DNA of 64,000 nt from Scandinavium manionii (GTDB lineage Bacteria > Pseudomonadota > Gammaproteobacteria > Enterobacterales > Enterobacteriaceae), in assembly GCF_024764775.1 (NCBI RefSeq), contig NZ_JALIGC010000039.1, positions 558,001 through 622,000 on the forward strand, in the 5' to 3' direction. Of this stretch, positions 43,933 to 52,705 are shown piece after piece; the stretch's first letter is position 1; each line of letters opens with the position of its first letter. Below the pieces are notes generated by a model that saw only the letters and a program-made list of their open reading frames with translations, did no database searches and was not told the origin of the DNA. The position numbers were made by a program, and so were the translations under genes.

Positions 43933-46091
43933 AAAAAAATGTGCTGGTTTTACCGGGTGATGGAATTGGTCTGGAGGTTTGCGAGGCTGCGCTACCTGTT
44001 ATCAGTGCTATGGATCTTCCCATTACGCTCACTTTTGGCGAGATTGGCTGGGCATGCTGGACGCGGGAGGGAAACCCCGTACCAGATCAAACCTGGGAAA
44101 AAATCGCCGGGGCAGATGCGGTGCTGCTTGGTGCAATAACCAGTAAAGGTAAAGCGCAGGCGCAGCAGGCTTTACCTCTGCCTCTCCAGCTGAAAGGTAT
44201 CGAGTATGTTTCGCCGGTGATCCAACTCCGCCAGAAACTGGGGTTGTTCGCCAATACCCGCCCGGTGAAATATGTCGCAGGCGATCGACGTCCTTTTCGC
44301 TGCTGCGTGATTCGGGAAAATACCGAAGGTTTGTACGCCGGGATGGATTTTAAAGGGGTTAGACCGGCGGTTTCCGACTGGCTGAAGCATCCTAATCTGA
44401 ACAAGTATGGCCTGGAAGAGGCTGCCTGGACGGTTCGTCTGCAAACCCGGTATGGGCTGGAGCGCCTGTTTCAGACGGCCTTTGAGTATGCCCGCAAGCA
44501 CCACTTTACCCGCGTCACATTTGCCGATAAACCCAATGTGATGCGCGAGAGTGGTCACTTTGCGGGGAACATATTCCATGAGGTGGCTGCGCATTTTCCT
44601 GAGATCACGGCAGATATCCATAATGTCGATGCTATTGCCCTCTGGCTGGTGCGTAAGCCCCATGAGTTCGGCGTGATTGTCGCAGAAAATATGTTTGGGG
44701 ATATTTTGTCCGACTTAGCCGCAGGGGTGATGGGCGGTTTAGGCCTTGCACCAAGCGCCAATATTGGCAGCCATGTTGCCTACTTTGAGCCGGTACATGG
44801 CAGCGCGCCAGGGATGGCAGGACAGGGGAAAGCCAACCCGTGTGCCATGTTTTACACCATTGCACTGATGCTGGAGTATCTGGGCTTTGAGTTACAAGCC
44901 GAAAAACTTCAACACGCGGTTGACCGGGTGGTCCGGGACGGGAAAGTGGCTACCTACGATTTGGGAGGGACGGCATCCACACAGGAAATGGCGCAGGCCA
45001 TCATCCGGGAGCTGCTTCACCCGACGCTCGGGAAAACGGCCAGCGTGATCACCATCGGTGATGAACTGTTGTCCGGGCAATACCCGAACAGCAATCAGTT
45101 GCACATCAGCCAGCGGCTTGAGGCGGCGCAGCATCAGGTGAGATTTCAGGCGTCCTGCGCGGACAATATTGCCCAGATAAGCGCCCTGATCACCTCGCGT
45201 ATAGGGCAGGACGATCTCATTGTCATTTGCGGCGGACTTGGCCCCACCTCCGACGATAAAACCCGCGAGGCGGTGGCACAGTCTCTCGGCAGGCCCTTGA
45301 TTTATGATGAGGATGTCTGGGCCACTATTCAGGCGCAGCTCAGGGCGTTCGGGGTGAAAAACGATCCGTCTAACCGTCAACAGGCCAGATTTCCAGACGG
45401 CGCTAGCGTTCTGGATAATCCGTCCGGTACTGCCCCCGGTTTTTACACCAGTATAGCCAGTAGCCTGGTGGTTGTTCTGCCTGGCCCTCCTTCTCAAGCG
45501 TTGCCCATGCTTGATGACTTGTTATCAGGCCGCGAGCATAGCGAACCGGTAAAGGCTACATCCTCCTGGACGCTTATTGGTATAAGCGAAAGCGAAGTAG
45601 GTTCAATTGTGAGCGCCTTAGTCTCTTCGACGGCGTGGGATGTGCATTTTTTATGGAAAAGTCCCTATGTCATTGTGCAAATAGAAACGCCGGAGCACAG
45701 CCCGTTACCACTTCCGGTGTGGCAAAGTCTGGATCGGGCATTACGTCCGTATCTGGTGAGTAAACGTAACAAAAAGGCGAGTGAGATATTGCAGGACACC
45801 TGCAACGTCCGCTGGCAGACGGCCGATGTGGAGCTGTCATCTTATTTGCCAGTGGCCAGAAAAAAGGCGGGAGGTGAGCCAGTGCTTTGCATCGACGTCG
45901 CGGTTAACCCCTCTCTGGTCGACGTACTGGAGAGTGAAACATGGTTGGGGCAAATGACGATGTCGGTTCGCCATCAGGATGGCAAGAAACATAAGATGAC
46001 CTTTCCCCTGAATAAAGCCCTTCTGGCGCAAACCCTGCCTGAGTATGCGGCCTGGTGCGTACTGAAAACCCTGACAATGCAAAATGGATGA
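43929..46091 (+). CDS. Fusion of isocitrate/isopropylmalate-type dehydrogenase and CinA-like domain
   Basis: 720 residues from the ATG at 43929, overlapping the previous stop by ATGA. Residues 1-365 form a complete beta-decarboxylating dehydrogenase: VLPGDGIGLEV, RENTEGLYAG (catalytic Tyr), FADKPNVMRESG (Lys), VDAIALWLVRKP, AENMFGDILSDLAAG (metal-binding Asp) and EPVHGSAPGMAGQGKANP (NAD-binding). From about 371 a CinA/COG1058 molybdopterin-binding-like domain begins: TIGDELLSGQYPNSNQ, ICGGLGPTSDDKTREAVA, GTAPGF and LPGPPSQALP, then GISESEVGSIV. CinA-N domains are known pyrophosphatases acting on NAD-related compounds. I know no characterised protein joining these two. The frame is continuous with no stop, so it is probably made as one chain. 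Confidence 0.85.
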   Translation: MKKNVLVLPGDGIGLEVCEAALPVISAMDLPITLTFGEIGWACWTREGNPVPDQTWEKIAGADAVLLGAITSKGKAQAQQALPLPLQLKGIEYVSPVIQLRQKLGLFANTRPVKYVAGDRRPFRCCVIRENTEGLYAGMDFKGVRPAVSDWLKHPNLNKYGLEEAAWTVRLQTRYGLERLFQTAFEYARKHHFTRVTFADKPNVMRESGHFAGNIFHEVAAHFPEITADIHNVDAIALWLVRKPHEFGVIVAENMFGDILSDLAAGVMGGLGLAPSANIGSHVAYFEPVHGSAPGMAGQGKANPCAMFYTIALMLEYLGFELQAEKLQHAVDRVVRDGKVATYDLGGTASTQEMAQAIIRELLHPTLGKTASVITIGDELLSGQYPNSNQLHISQRLEAAQHQVRFQASCADNIAQISALITSRIGQDDLIVICGGLGPTSDDKTREAVAQSLGRPLIYDEDVWATIQAQLRAFGVKNDPSNRQQARFPDGASVLDNPSGTAPGFYTSIASSLVVVLPGPPSQALPMLDDLLSGREHSEPVKATSSWTLIGISESEVGSIVSALVSSTAWDVHFLWKSPYVIVQIETPEHSPLPLPVWQSLDRALRPYLVSKRNKKASEILQDTCNVRWQTADVELSSYLPVARKKAGGEPVLCIDVAVNPSLVDVLESETWLGQMTMSVRHQDGKKHKMTFPLNKALLAQTLPEYAAWCVLKTLTMQNG

Positions 46092-46098
46092 GACGATC

Positions 46099-46767
46099 AT
46101 GACAACCCAAAAAACGATTAAAGAGCGCCTGTTGGCCCTGGACACGGCAGCTGTCTCTGATGCGCTGGACAGCCTGTACATTTCGGGGGGGCTGTTGGGG
46201 ATTAAGCCGCAGGTCAGCGGAAAGAAAATCGCGGGGCCGGCTTTTACCGTTCAATATGAAGCCTGTACACCGGAAAAAAATCGCTTCATGAATGCCGGTA
46301 ACTATATTGATCAGGTTCCGGCCAGAGCCGTTATTGTGGTGGACAACGGTGGGCGTCTGGACTGCACGAGCTGGGGGAATATTCTCACCACTAAAGCGGT
46401 GCAAAAGAAGATCGCCGGGTCTGTCATCTATGGTTCAGCCCGTGATATTACCGATATTCGCCAGATGGATTACCCCCTGTTCTCCTGCAATATCTATATG
46501 GTTTCTGGGAAAAACCGGGCGCGGGTAAAAGCGGTGCAGTGCACGCTTGATATCCACGGTGTGACAGTCTGCCCTGGCGACTGGGTGTTTGGCGACGACA
46601 ATGGTGTGCTGGTGATACCCGGCGAACACCTGGAAGAGGTGATCCGGCGTGCGGAAAATGTCGAAAATACCGAGCGGCAGATCCTCAGTGCCATTGATGC
46701 CGGCACACCGCTGGACGTTGCCCGTCAGCAACTGGGCTATGATGTTCCCTGGGAAAATAACGTATGA
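46099..46767 (+). CDS. RraA-like aldolase/decarboxylase family protein
   Basis: 222 residues from the ATG at 46099; an ATG at 46084 overlapping the previous gene is an alternative. The RraA/HMG-aldolase fold is visible: AAVSDALDSLYISGG, WGNILTTKAVQKKIAGSVI, the Arg-Asp pair in YGSARDITDI that binds substrate and metal in class II HMG/CHA aldolases, and GDWVFGDDNGVLVIP. Those enzymes split 4-hydroxy-2-oxo acids to pyruvate or decarboxylate oxaloacetate. RNase E inhibition is an unlikely role given the operon. It overlaps the next gene by ATGA. Confidence 0.82.
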   Translation: MTTQKTIKERLLALDTAAVSDALDSLYISGGLLGIKPQVSGKKIAGPAFTVQYEACTPEKNRFMNAGNYIDQVPARAVIVVDNGGRLDCTSWGNILTTKAVQKKIAGSVIYGSARDITDIRQMDYPLFSCNIYMVSGKNRARVKAVQCTLDIHGVTVCPGDWVFGDDNGVLVIPGEHLEEVIRRAENVENTERQILSAIDAGTPLDVARQQLGYDVPWENNV

Positions 46768-47657
46768 CCCGTCAATTTTTCGCGTACTGGGCATCCCGGC
46801 TGCAGTTTCTGGACGTGCATTATCACGCGCGTCCGGATAGCTACCATCGGCGCTACTCGGCATTTGAAACCGGGCAGCAGTATGCCCGGTATCAGGGCGG
46901 GGTCGTGTTGAAGAACCACCTGGGGAGCGTGAGTGCGCTGGCGGCAGCCATGCAGGAGATGTCTCTGCCTGTGTTTGGCTCGGTGGTGCTCAATGCGGCT
47001 GCGGGAGGAGTGAACCTTAATACGGTACGCCAGGCGCTGAGCCAGTATCAGTTTGAGGGCGCTCCCCGGTTGCTGGTACATTTGCCCACGGTGGTTTCCA
47101 CCACACACAAGAGCACACTTTCAAGAACCTTCAGTAACAAATATGCCCGCTATTTTGCCGGACAACCGCTCTCTGTGACCGATGAATACGGTAAGTTACG
47201 CCCTGATGTTGAGGCACTAATCCATTTCGCACGACATCATGACATTGTGCTTTCTTCTGGGCATACCTCAAAAGATCAAACGCTGCGCCTTATTGAAGCC
47301 GTGGAGCGTGTTGGCGGCGTCCGGTTGATGTTGAACCAACCGGCAAACCCGATCACGGAGTTTTCGGCGGCAGAACTCTGCGCGCTGGGAGAACACGACT
47401 GGCTCTATGTCGAGCAGTGCGCGCTGACGCTGTATCTGGGCTACCAGACTCCGCAGGACATGTATGATGTTCTGACGCAGGTGAACAACGTGGTTTACAG
47501 CTCTGATCTGGGTCAGCCCGCTCAGCCGGATATTGGTGAATGGCTGGAAGACAGCCGACGCTGGTTCCAGACCGGCGGACTCAGTGCGGAGCGAATTGAT
47601 GCTGTGACCCGGTTAAATCCGCTCAGGATGCTGGATCCGGAGCGGTCGCCAGATTGA
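46764..47657 (+). CDS. DUF6282-like putative metal-dependent hydrolase
   Basis: 297 residues. The N-terminal LDVHYHARPDSYHRRYS (residues 16-32) carries an HxH typical of amidohydrolase/PHP-type metal sites; further His residues occur in LLVHLPT and VLSSGHTSKDQ, and an Asp in VVYSSDLGQP near residue 252. This pattern resembles DUF6282 proteins, whose reaction is not established. It is the last gene of the operon and overlaps the convergent LysR gene by 35 bases at the 3' end. Confidence 0.7.
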   Translation: MTRQFFAYWASRLQFLDVHYHARPDSYHRRYSAFETGQQYARYQGGVVLKNHLGSVSALAAAMQEMSLPVFGSVVLNAAAGGVNLNTVRQALSQYQFEGAPRLLVHLPTVVSTTHKSTLSRTFSNKYARYFAGQPLSVTDEYGKLRPDVEALIHFARHHDIVLSSGHTSKDQTLRLIEAVERVGGVRLMLNQPANPITEFSAAELCALGEHDWLYVEQCALTLYLGYQTPQDMYDVLTQVNNVVYSSDLGQPAQPDIGEWLEDSRRWFQTGGLSAERIDAVTRLNPLRMLDPERSPD

Positions 47658-48516
47658 GGGGACGAATAAAATCAATGAATGCCTGCTCTTTGGGGGACGG
47701 GCGCGGATTGATATGCACCACATACATTGGCAATGGCGGAGGCATAAATTCTTCCAGCACGGTAATAATTTCGCCTGACTCAATACCGGCTTTGATGGTG
47801 AAATCAGGGAGGTAACAAATCCCAAGCCCTTGATGGACCATGTTACAGAGGTCAAGGCTGTTGCTGACCCTGGAGATGTAATGAGGCCGAATTTCTGTAC
47901 ATTCGTTATCAATCATAAATTTCCAGGAGCGTCGGTGATTATCAAAGTGCAGCAGACAGGTATGCTTGTGCAGCTCGTCGGGATGTGACGGCATACCGTG
48001 CTGCTGCGTATAGCCGCGCGAGAGGCAGGTATGTTTACGCCAGTAACCAATGAGCGAGTAGTACAGGTTGCTGTCCGGGAGGGGGCCACACTGTAGCGCT
48101 AGATCAAAACCGTGGCTGAACAGTTCCATGCTGTGGTTTCCGGTGACAATATCCAGCTTAAGGTCAGGGTAGCGTTCAAGGAATGCTTTCAGACACGGGA
48201 TTACATGCAGATGACTTATGGAATGGGGGATCCCAACCTTGAGGTTGCCGCTAACCACATTACTGAGACTTTTCACGTCCCTGAGGCAGGATTCATACTC
48301 ATCAATAATCAGCAGACAGCGCTGATAAAACTGTTCACCGGCGGCCGTAAGGGATATGCGACGCGAATTACGCTTGATAAGTTGTGTATTGACTTCAAAC
48401 TCCAGCTTCTCAATTCTGCGGCTTACCATTGCCGGTGAGAGTTTCATGGCAATCGCGGCGGCCCGGAATCCCTGACATTCCACCACCATCCTGAATGCTT
48501 TCATATTTTCCAGCAT
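47623..48516 (-). CDS. LysR-family regulator of the island
   Basis: 297 residues. The N-terminal helix-turn-helix (MVVECQGFRAAAIAMKLSPAMVSRRIEKLE, residues 11-40) and a LysR effector domain (SGNLKVGIPHSISHLHVIPCL onward) are complete, and MYVVHINPRPSPKEQAFIDFIRPL is typical of CrgA-type members. It faces the operon tail to tail, with 35 bases of overlap. Control of the operon is plausible by proximity only; it is not divergent from any of its genes. Confidence 0.88.
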   Translation of the reverse strand: MLENMKAFRMVVECQGFRAAAIAMKLSPAMVSRRIEKLEFEVNTQLIKRNSRRISLTAAGEQFYQRCLLIIDEYESCLRDVKSLSNVVSGNLKVGIPHSISHLHVIPCLKAFLERYPDLKLDIVTGNHSMELFSHGFDLALQCGPLPDSNLYYSLIGYWRKHTCLSRGYTQQHGMPSHPDELHKHTCLLHFDNHRRSWKFMIDNECTEIRPHYISRVSNSLDLCNMVHQGLGICYLPDFTIKAGIESGEIITVLEEFMPPPLPMYVVHINPRPSPKEQAFIDFIRPLNLATAPDPAS

Positions 48517-48678
48517 CGTGTCCTCCTGACATACTCAACATATCTATTCTTGCACTATTCCTTTCATCGGGGGAGTTTAGATATTGTAAGCAAGTCTAAA
48601 CCTCTCGCTCACCACTATGTTATAAAATGTAGTTTTAGTAGCCATCAGGGATAGGTAGTGCGAGTGGGAATTTTCCCG

Positions 48679-49942
48679 CTACGATATTTTCTTCAGATTC
48701 CCGGCAATCTGATAAGGTGACACATACAGCTCAGTATTTGTATCAAGATAATCCGCCCACCACTGCATCATAGCGATCCGCTCCTCCAGATATTCAGCTT
48801 TATGGATATAGGCGGCGCGAACGCTGTTTCTTTCCTGATGGCTCATCTGTTTTTCAATCGCTTCTTTGCTCCACAGTCCCGACTCACTCAGTGCGCTGCA
48901 TGCCATGGTCCGGAAGCCGTGGCCGCAGATCTCTTTTCGGGTGTCGTAGCCCATCACACACAATGCCTTGTTGATGGTGTTGTCGCTCATGCACTTGTCC
49001 TGGTCGTATTCGCCGGGGAAGATAAATGCCAGATGCCCGGAGAGCGCTTCAGTCTGTTTCAGGATCGCCATTTCCTGATCGGACAGCGGGACGATGTGCT
49101 GCGTTTTCATCTTTGTGCCACTGTGAGAGAAACGCACGTTTTCAATCTGCTCCCGTTCTTCCGGGATTATCCAGAGCTTCTGTTGCCAGTCGATTTCACT
49201 CCAGCGGGCAAAGCGCAGTTCGCTGGATCGCACGAAAAAGAGTAGCGACAGCTTAAGCGCGTACTGTGTCAGCAGTCTGCCGGAGTAGGTGTCAATCCGC
49301 GATAACAGTTCAGGTAGTTTCTCAAGCGGCAGGGCTGGGTAATGCTGTGTTTCCGGCGGCGTAAATTCACCGTCCAGATCCAAAGCGGGGTTTGATTTGA
49401 TTAACTGCTTTTTCACCGCATAGCGCATGATTTCCGTGACGTAGTTTTTCAGCCGTGCGGCTTTCTCCAGAAAGCCTCTGTTCTCCACTTTACGCAGAGT
49501 AAACAGCAGATCCTCCGTGGCAATTTGATCGATATATCTGTCCCCGATATCCGGTAAAATATACATTTCCAGCCTGCGCCGGATGGTCGTTGCATAATGT
49601 TCAGACCAGCGCCGGTGATCGGCATGCCAGTTCATGGCGATCTGGCGGAATGTCTGTCCATTTTTCTTTTTCTGCTGTGCGATTTTTTTGTCAACGGCGG
49701 GATCGACCCCTTCACGCATTTTACTGCGTGCCGCATCACGGAGCAGGCGCGCCGTAAGCAGGGAAACATCCGGGTATGGGCCAAAGGCCAGCTTCTTCTC
49801 TTTCCCGTCAATACGGTACTTCATGTACCAGAGTTTTGAGCCGTTGGGTTTGATCAAGCAGGTACAGTCCGGCACTGTCGCCGAGTTTGAAGGGTTTGTC
49901 TGTGGGTCTGAGCTTGCGGATAGCGGTATCAGTGAGTGCCAT
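48679..49942 (-). pseudogene. P4-type tyrosine integrase, frameshifted
   Basis: The native start is the ATG at 49942, giving MALTDTAIRKLRPTDKPF then KLGDSAGLYLL. There the frame breaks: CTGCTTGATCAAACCC has one extra base (at about 49852-49855), and the family sequence IKPNGSKLWYMKYR continues in the next frame down to 48679. The rest is a full P4 integrase with Arg in FFVRSSELRFARW, HGFRT (HxxR), MSHQER and the nucleophile Tyr in AYIHKAEYLEER. The integrase should target the adjacent tRNA-Asn. Unless the shift is bypassed, it is inactive. A start at 49965 in the other frame would give a chimeric N-terminus. Confidence 0.85.
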
Positions 49943-50106
49943 AGCGGGGGGCTCCATTCGTTCAACGAACCGTGAGGCCCCCGATTAAGCCCCCAAAACT
50001 ACAGATGTCAAAAAACCCGGCAATCCTTACCAGGACAACCGGGTCAATCTAAGTGCTTGTTTTTATAACGCATTAAGACTCACTGAGATGTCTTAATACT
50101 AAAATC

Positions 50107-50182
50107 TGGCTCCTCTGACTGGACTCGAACCAGTGACATACGGATTAACAGTCCGCCGTTCTACCGACTGAACTACAGAGGA
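50107..50182 (-). tRNA. tRNA-Asn (anticodon GTT), island insertion site
   Basis: A 76-base intact gene on the minus strand. Its 3' end abuts the island, and the usual downstream terminator is absent; a piece of it lies 9.1 kb away at 40973-40999. Confidence 0.98.
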
Positions 50183-50200
50183 ATCGTGTGAACGGGGCGA

Positions 50201-50229
50201 ATAGTAGCGATGCCTGAGCAGCATGTCAA
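50201..50229 (-). promoter_or_regulatory. Promoter of the third tRNA-Asn
   Basis: On the minus strand, TTGACA (50224-50229), 17 bases, TACTAT (50201-50206). Confidence 0.82.
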
Positions 50230-50307
50230 AGCTTGTATGCGCTCCTTGTGTTTGATTGCTGACAATTTCAGCAAAATGCACAAAATTGCTGGAAATTAGC
50301 ACAATGC

Positions 50308-50322
50308 GCACTGAGTTGGTGC
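50308..50322 (+). promoter_or_regulatory. NtrC binding site upstream of nac
   Basis: GCACTGAGTTGGTGC fits the NtrC enhancer consensus GCACY-N5-RGTGC exactly. It lies about 120 bases before the sigma-54 promoter, a usual enhancer distance. Confidence 0.85.
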
Positions 50323-50440
50323 ACCTCGTCCCCTGATGGGGCGTAGCGCAATCTGTTGACGGGTTACTAAAAGCAGCGAAATTATTAGCATCTCTTATTC
50401 TGCGGCCTGTGTGGGCCTTCTTGTCCGGTTGGTCAAAAAC

Positions 50441-50456
50441 TGGCAAGCATATTGCA
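50441..50456 (+). promoter_or_regulatory. Sigma-54 promoter of nac
   Basis: TGGCAAGCATATTGCA has the invariant GG at -24 and GC at -12 with the right spacing, 58 bases before the nac start. The Klebsiella nac promoter is sigma-54 and NtrC dependent. Confidence 0.88.
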
Positions 50457-50513
50457 ACTCCTCCGACTACTGAATCGCCGGCGTAGGCACTGGCATCCCG
50501 AACTGGAGGCAAA

Positions 50514-51431
50514 ATGAACTTAAGACGACTGAAATACTTCGTAAAAATCGTCGATATCGGTAGCCTGACTCAGGCTGCTGAGGTGTTGCACATCGCTCAG
50601 CCCGCGTTAAGCCAGCAGGTGGCTACGCTGGAAGGCGAGATGGATCAGCAGCTCCTTATCCGCACCAAACGGGGAGTTACGCCGACGGAAGCCGGTAAAA
50701 TTCTCTACACCCATGCGCGGACTATTTTGCGTCAGTGCGAACAAGCGCAGATGGCGGTGTGTAATATCGGCCAGACCCTGAGTGGCCAGGTGTCGATTGG
50801 GCTCGCCCCGGGTACCGCCGCATCATCCATTACCATGCCGCTGCTTCAGGCGGTGCGTAACGAATTGCCTGAAGTCACGGTGTATCTACATGAAAACAGC
50901 GGCACCGTGCTGAACGATAAACTGCTCGGCGGGCAGCTCGATATGGCGGTGCTGTATGAGCGTTCACCGGTGGCCGGGATCACCAGCCAGCAATTGCTGA
51001 AAGAAGATTTGTGGCTGGTTGGCACCCGTGATTGTCCAGGGCAGAGCGTGGACCTGGCGGCGATTGCTGAAATGAATCTTTTCCTGCCGCGCGATTACAG
51101 CGCGGTGCGGGCGCGGGTCGATGAAGCCTTTTCGCTGCGTCGTCTGACAGCGAAAATTATCGGTGAAATTGAATCGCTCTCGACCCTGACCGCCGCGATT
51201 GCCAGCGGAATGGGCGTGACGGTGCTGCCGGAATCTGCCGCGCGTTCGCTGTGCGGTGCGGCTAACGGCTGGATGGCGCGCATTACCACGCCGTCGATGA
51301 GCTTACCGCTGTCGCTGAACATGTCGGCTCGTGGGTCGCTGTCACCGCAGGCTCATGCGGTGAAAGAAATTTTGATGTCGCTGGTCAGCCGTCCTTCACT
51401 TGAGAATCGCGAACTGCAGATGGTCAGCTAA
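50514..51431 (+). CDS. nac: Nitrogen assimilation control LysR regulator
   Basis: 305 residues, the length of Klebsiella Nac. The N-terminal helix-turn-helix (DIGSLTQAAEVLHIAQPALSQQ, residues 14-35) and a LysR effector domain are complete. Nac couples nitrogen limitation to sigma-70 genes such as hut and gdhA. The sigma-54 promoter and NtrC enhancer upstream show it should be induced under nitrogen limitation. It precedes cbl as in E. coli. Confidence 0.95.
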   Translation: MNLRRLKYFVKIVDIGSLTQAAEVLHIAQPALSQQVATLEGEMDQQLLIRTKRGVTPTEAGKILYTHARTILRQCEQAQMAVCNIGQTLSGQVSIGLAPGTAASSITMPLLQAVRNELPEVTVYLHENSGTVLNDKLLGGQLDMAVLYERSPVAGITSQQLLKEDLWLVGTRDCPGQSVDLAAIAEMNLFLPRDYSAVRARVDEAFSLRRLTAKIIGEIESLSTLTAAIASGMGVTVLPESAARSLCGAANGWMARITTPSMSLPLSLNMSARGSLSPQAHAVKEILMSLVSRPSLENRELQMVS

Positions 51432-51533
51432 GCGTTATGCTTTAAAAGCATAAGTTGCGGGTTTTTATTATTTGTTCCCCAGAGGCACAGACTCTAACAA
51501 TAGCGTTATATCTGCAGGCCTCTGGAGGAAAGG

Positions 51534-52484
51534 GTGAATTTCCAGCAACTCAAAATTATTCGCGAGGCGGCGCGGCAGGATTACAACCTGACCGAAGTCG
51601 CCAACATGCTTTACACTTCACAATCCGGCGTGAGCCGGCACATTCGCGAGCTGGAAGAAGAGCTTGGGATCGAGATTTTCATCCGTCGCGGCAAGCGTCT
51701 GCTCGGGATGACCGAGCCTGGCAAAGCGCTGCTGGTCATTGCTGAGCGTATCCTTAACGAGGCGAGCAACGTACGTCGTCTCGCCGACCTGTTTACCAAC
51801 GACGCTTCTGGTGTGTTGACCATTGCCACCACGCATACCCAGGCGCGTTACAGTCTGCCGCCGGTTATCAAGGCGTTCCGTGAGTTATTCAAAGACGTCA
51901 GGCTGGAACTGATTCAGGGCACGCCGCAGGAAATCGACGCGCTGCTGCATAACGGCGGGGCGGATATCGGCATCGCCAGCGAACGTCTGAGTAATGATTC
52001 AACGCTGGCGGCATTCCCGTGGTTCCGCTGGCATCACAACCTGCTGGTGCCGGAGGGGCATCCCCTGACTCAAACTGTCCCGCTGACGCTGGAAGCTATC
52101 GCCCGCTGGCCGCTGATCACCTACCGGCAGGGCATCACCGGGCGATCACGCATCGACGAAGCGTTTAATCGCAAAGGGCTGGTGCCGGATATCGTACTGA
52201 GCGCGCAGGATTCCGACGTGATCAAAACCTACGTCGAGCTCGGGCTGGGGATTGGACTGGTGGCTGAACAGTCTGGCGATAATCAGGAAACAGGTCGCTT
52301 GACCCGGCTGGATACGCACCATCTGTTTGACGCCAACACGGTCTGGCTGGGCCTGAAACGCGGCCAGCTTCAGCGCAACTATGTCTGGCGCTTCCTTGAG
52401 CTGTGCAATGCGGGCTTGTCGGTCGAGGAGATCAAACGGCAGGTGATGGAACCGGAAGAAGTGGCGATTGATTATCAGATTTAA
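51534..52484 (+). CDS. cbl: LysR regulator of sulfur assimilation Cbl
   Basis: 316 residues starting at a GTG (51534) with GGAGGAAAGG upstream, same length as E. coli Cbl. N-terminal MNFQQLKIIREAARQDYNLT, helix-turn-helix LTEVANMLYTSQSGVSRHI, and the effector domain with TTHTQARYSLPPVI are CysB/Cbl hallmarks. It activates genes for sulfonate and taurine use under sulfate limitation. In E. coli it can be cotranscribed with nac; the 102-base gap here allows that. Confidence 0.95.
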   Translation: MNFQQLKIIREAARQDYNLTEVANMLYTSQSGVSRHIRELEEELGIEIFIRRGKRLLGMTEPGKALLVIAERILNEASNVRRLADLFTNDASGVLTIATTHTQARYSLPPVIKAFRELFKDVRLELIQGTPQEIDALLHNGGADIGIASERLSNDSTLAAFPWFRWHHNLLVPEGHPLTQTVPLTLEAIARWPLITYRQGITGRSRIDEAFNRKGLVPDIVLSAQDSDVIKTYVELGLGIGLVAEQSGDNQETGRLTRLDTHHLFDANTVWLGLKRGQLQRNYVWRFLELCNAGLSVEEIKRQVMEPEEVAIDYQI

Positions 52485-52493
52485 ATAAGCAAA

Positions 52494-52521
52494 AAGCCCG
52501 CTCAGTTTCCTGAGCAGGCTT
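52494..52521 (-). terminator. Terminator of the fourth tRNA-Asn
   Basis: The same stem and U-tract as at 26766-26793, on the minus strand. It is directly after the cbl stop and might act for cbl in the other direction. Confidence 0.85.
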
Positions 52522-52529
52522 CTTAAATA

Positions 52530-52605
52530 TGGCTCCTCTGACTGGACTCGAACCAGTGACATACGGATTAACAGTCCGCCGTTCTACCGACTGAACTACA
52601 GAGGA
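52530..52605 (-). tRNA. tRNA-Asn (anticodon GTT)
   Basis: A 76-base gene on the minus strand with encoded CCA and GTT anticodon; fourth copy in the window. Confidence 0.98.
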
Positions 52606-52623
52606 ATCGTGTGAACGAGGCGC

Positions 52624-52652
52624 ATATTAAAGGGCGACCTTTTTTGTGTCAA
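52624..52652 (-). promoter_or_regulatory. Promoter of the fourth tRNA-Asn
   Basis: On the minus strand, TTGACA (52647-52652), 17 bases, TAATAT (52624-52629). Confidence 0.85.
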
Positions 52653-52705
52653 CACTAAATTTAACTGACTGATTCAATTGCATGAAATAAAGGCAATGTG
52701 CCGTT

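Larger units (their letters stand above)
41000..50106. mobile_element. Decayed genomic island at tRNA-Asn
   Basis: About 9.1 kb between the terminator fragment and the 3' end of the tRNA-Asn at 50107. It contains a P4-type integrase next to the tRNA, a LysR gene and a six-gene operon absent from the E. coli counterpart. Flanking genes (amn side, nac side) are conserved backbone. No complete direct repeat of the tRNA 3' end is visible at the left edge, and the integrase is frameshifted, so the element is probably immobile. The first 520 bases (41000-41520) are AT-rich with no convincing gene. Confidence 0.8.
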
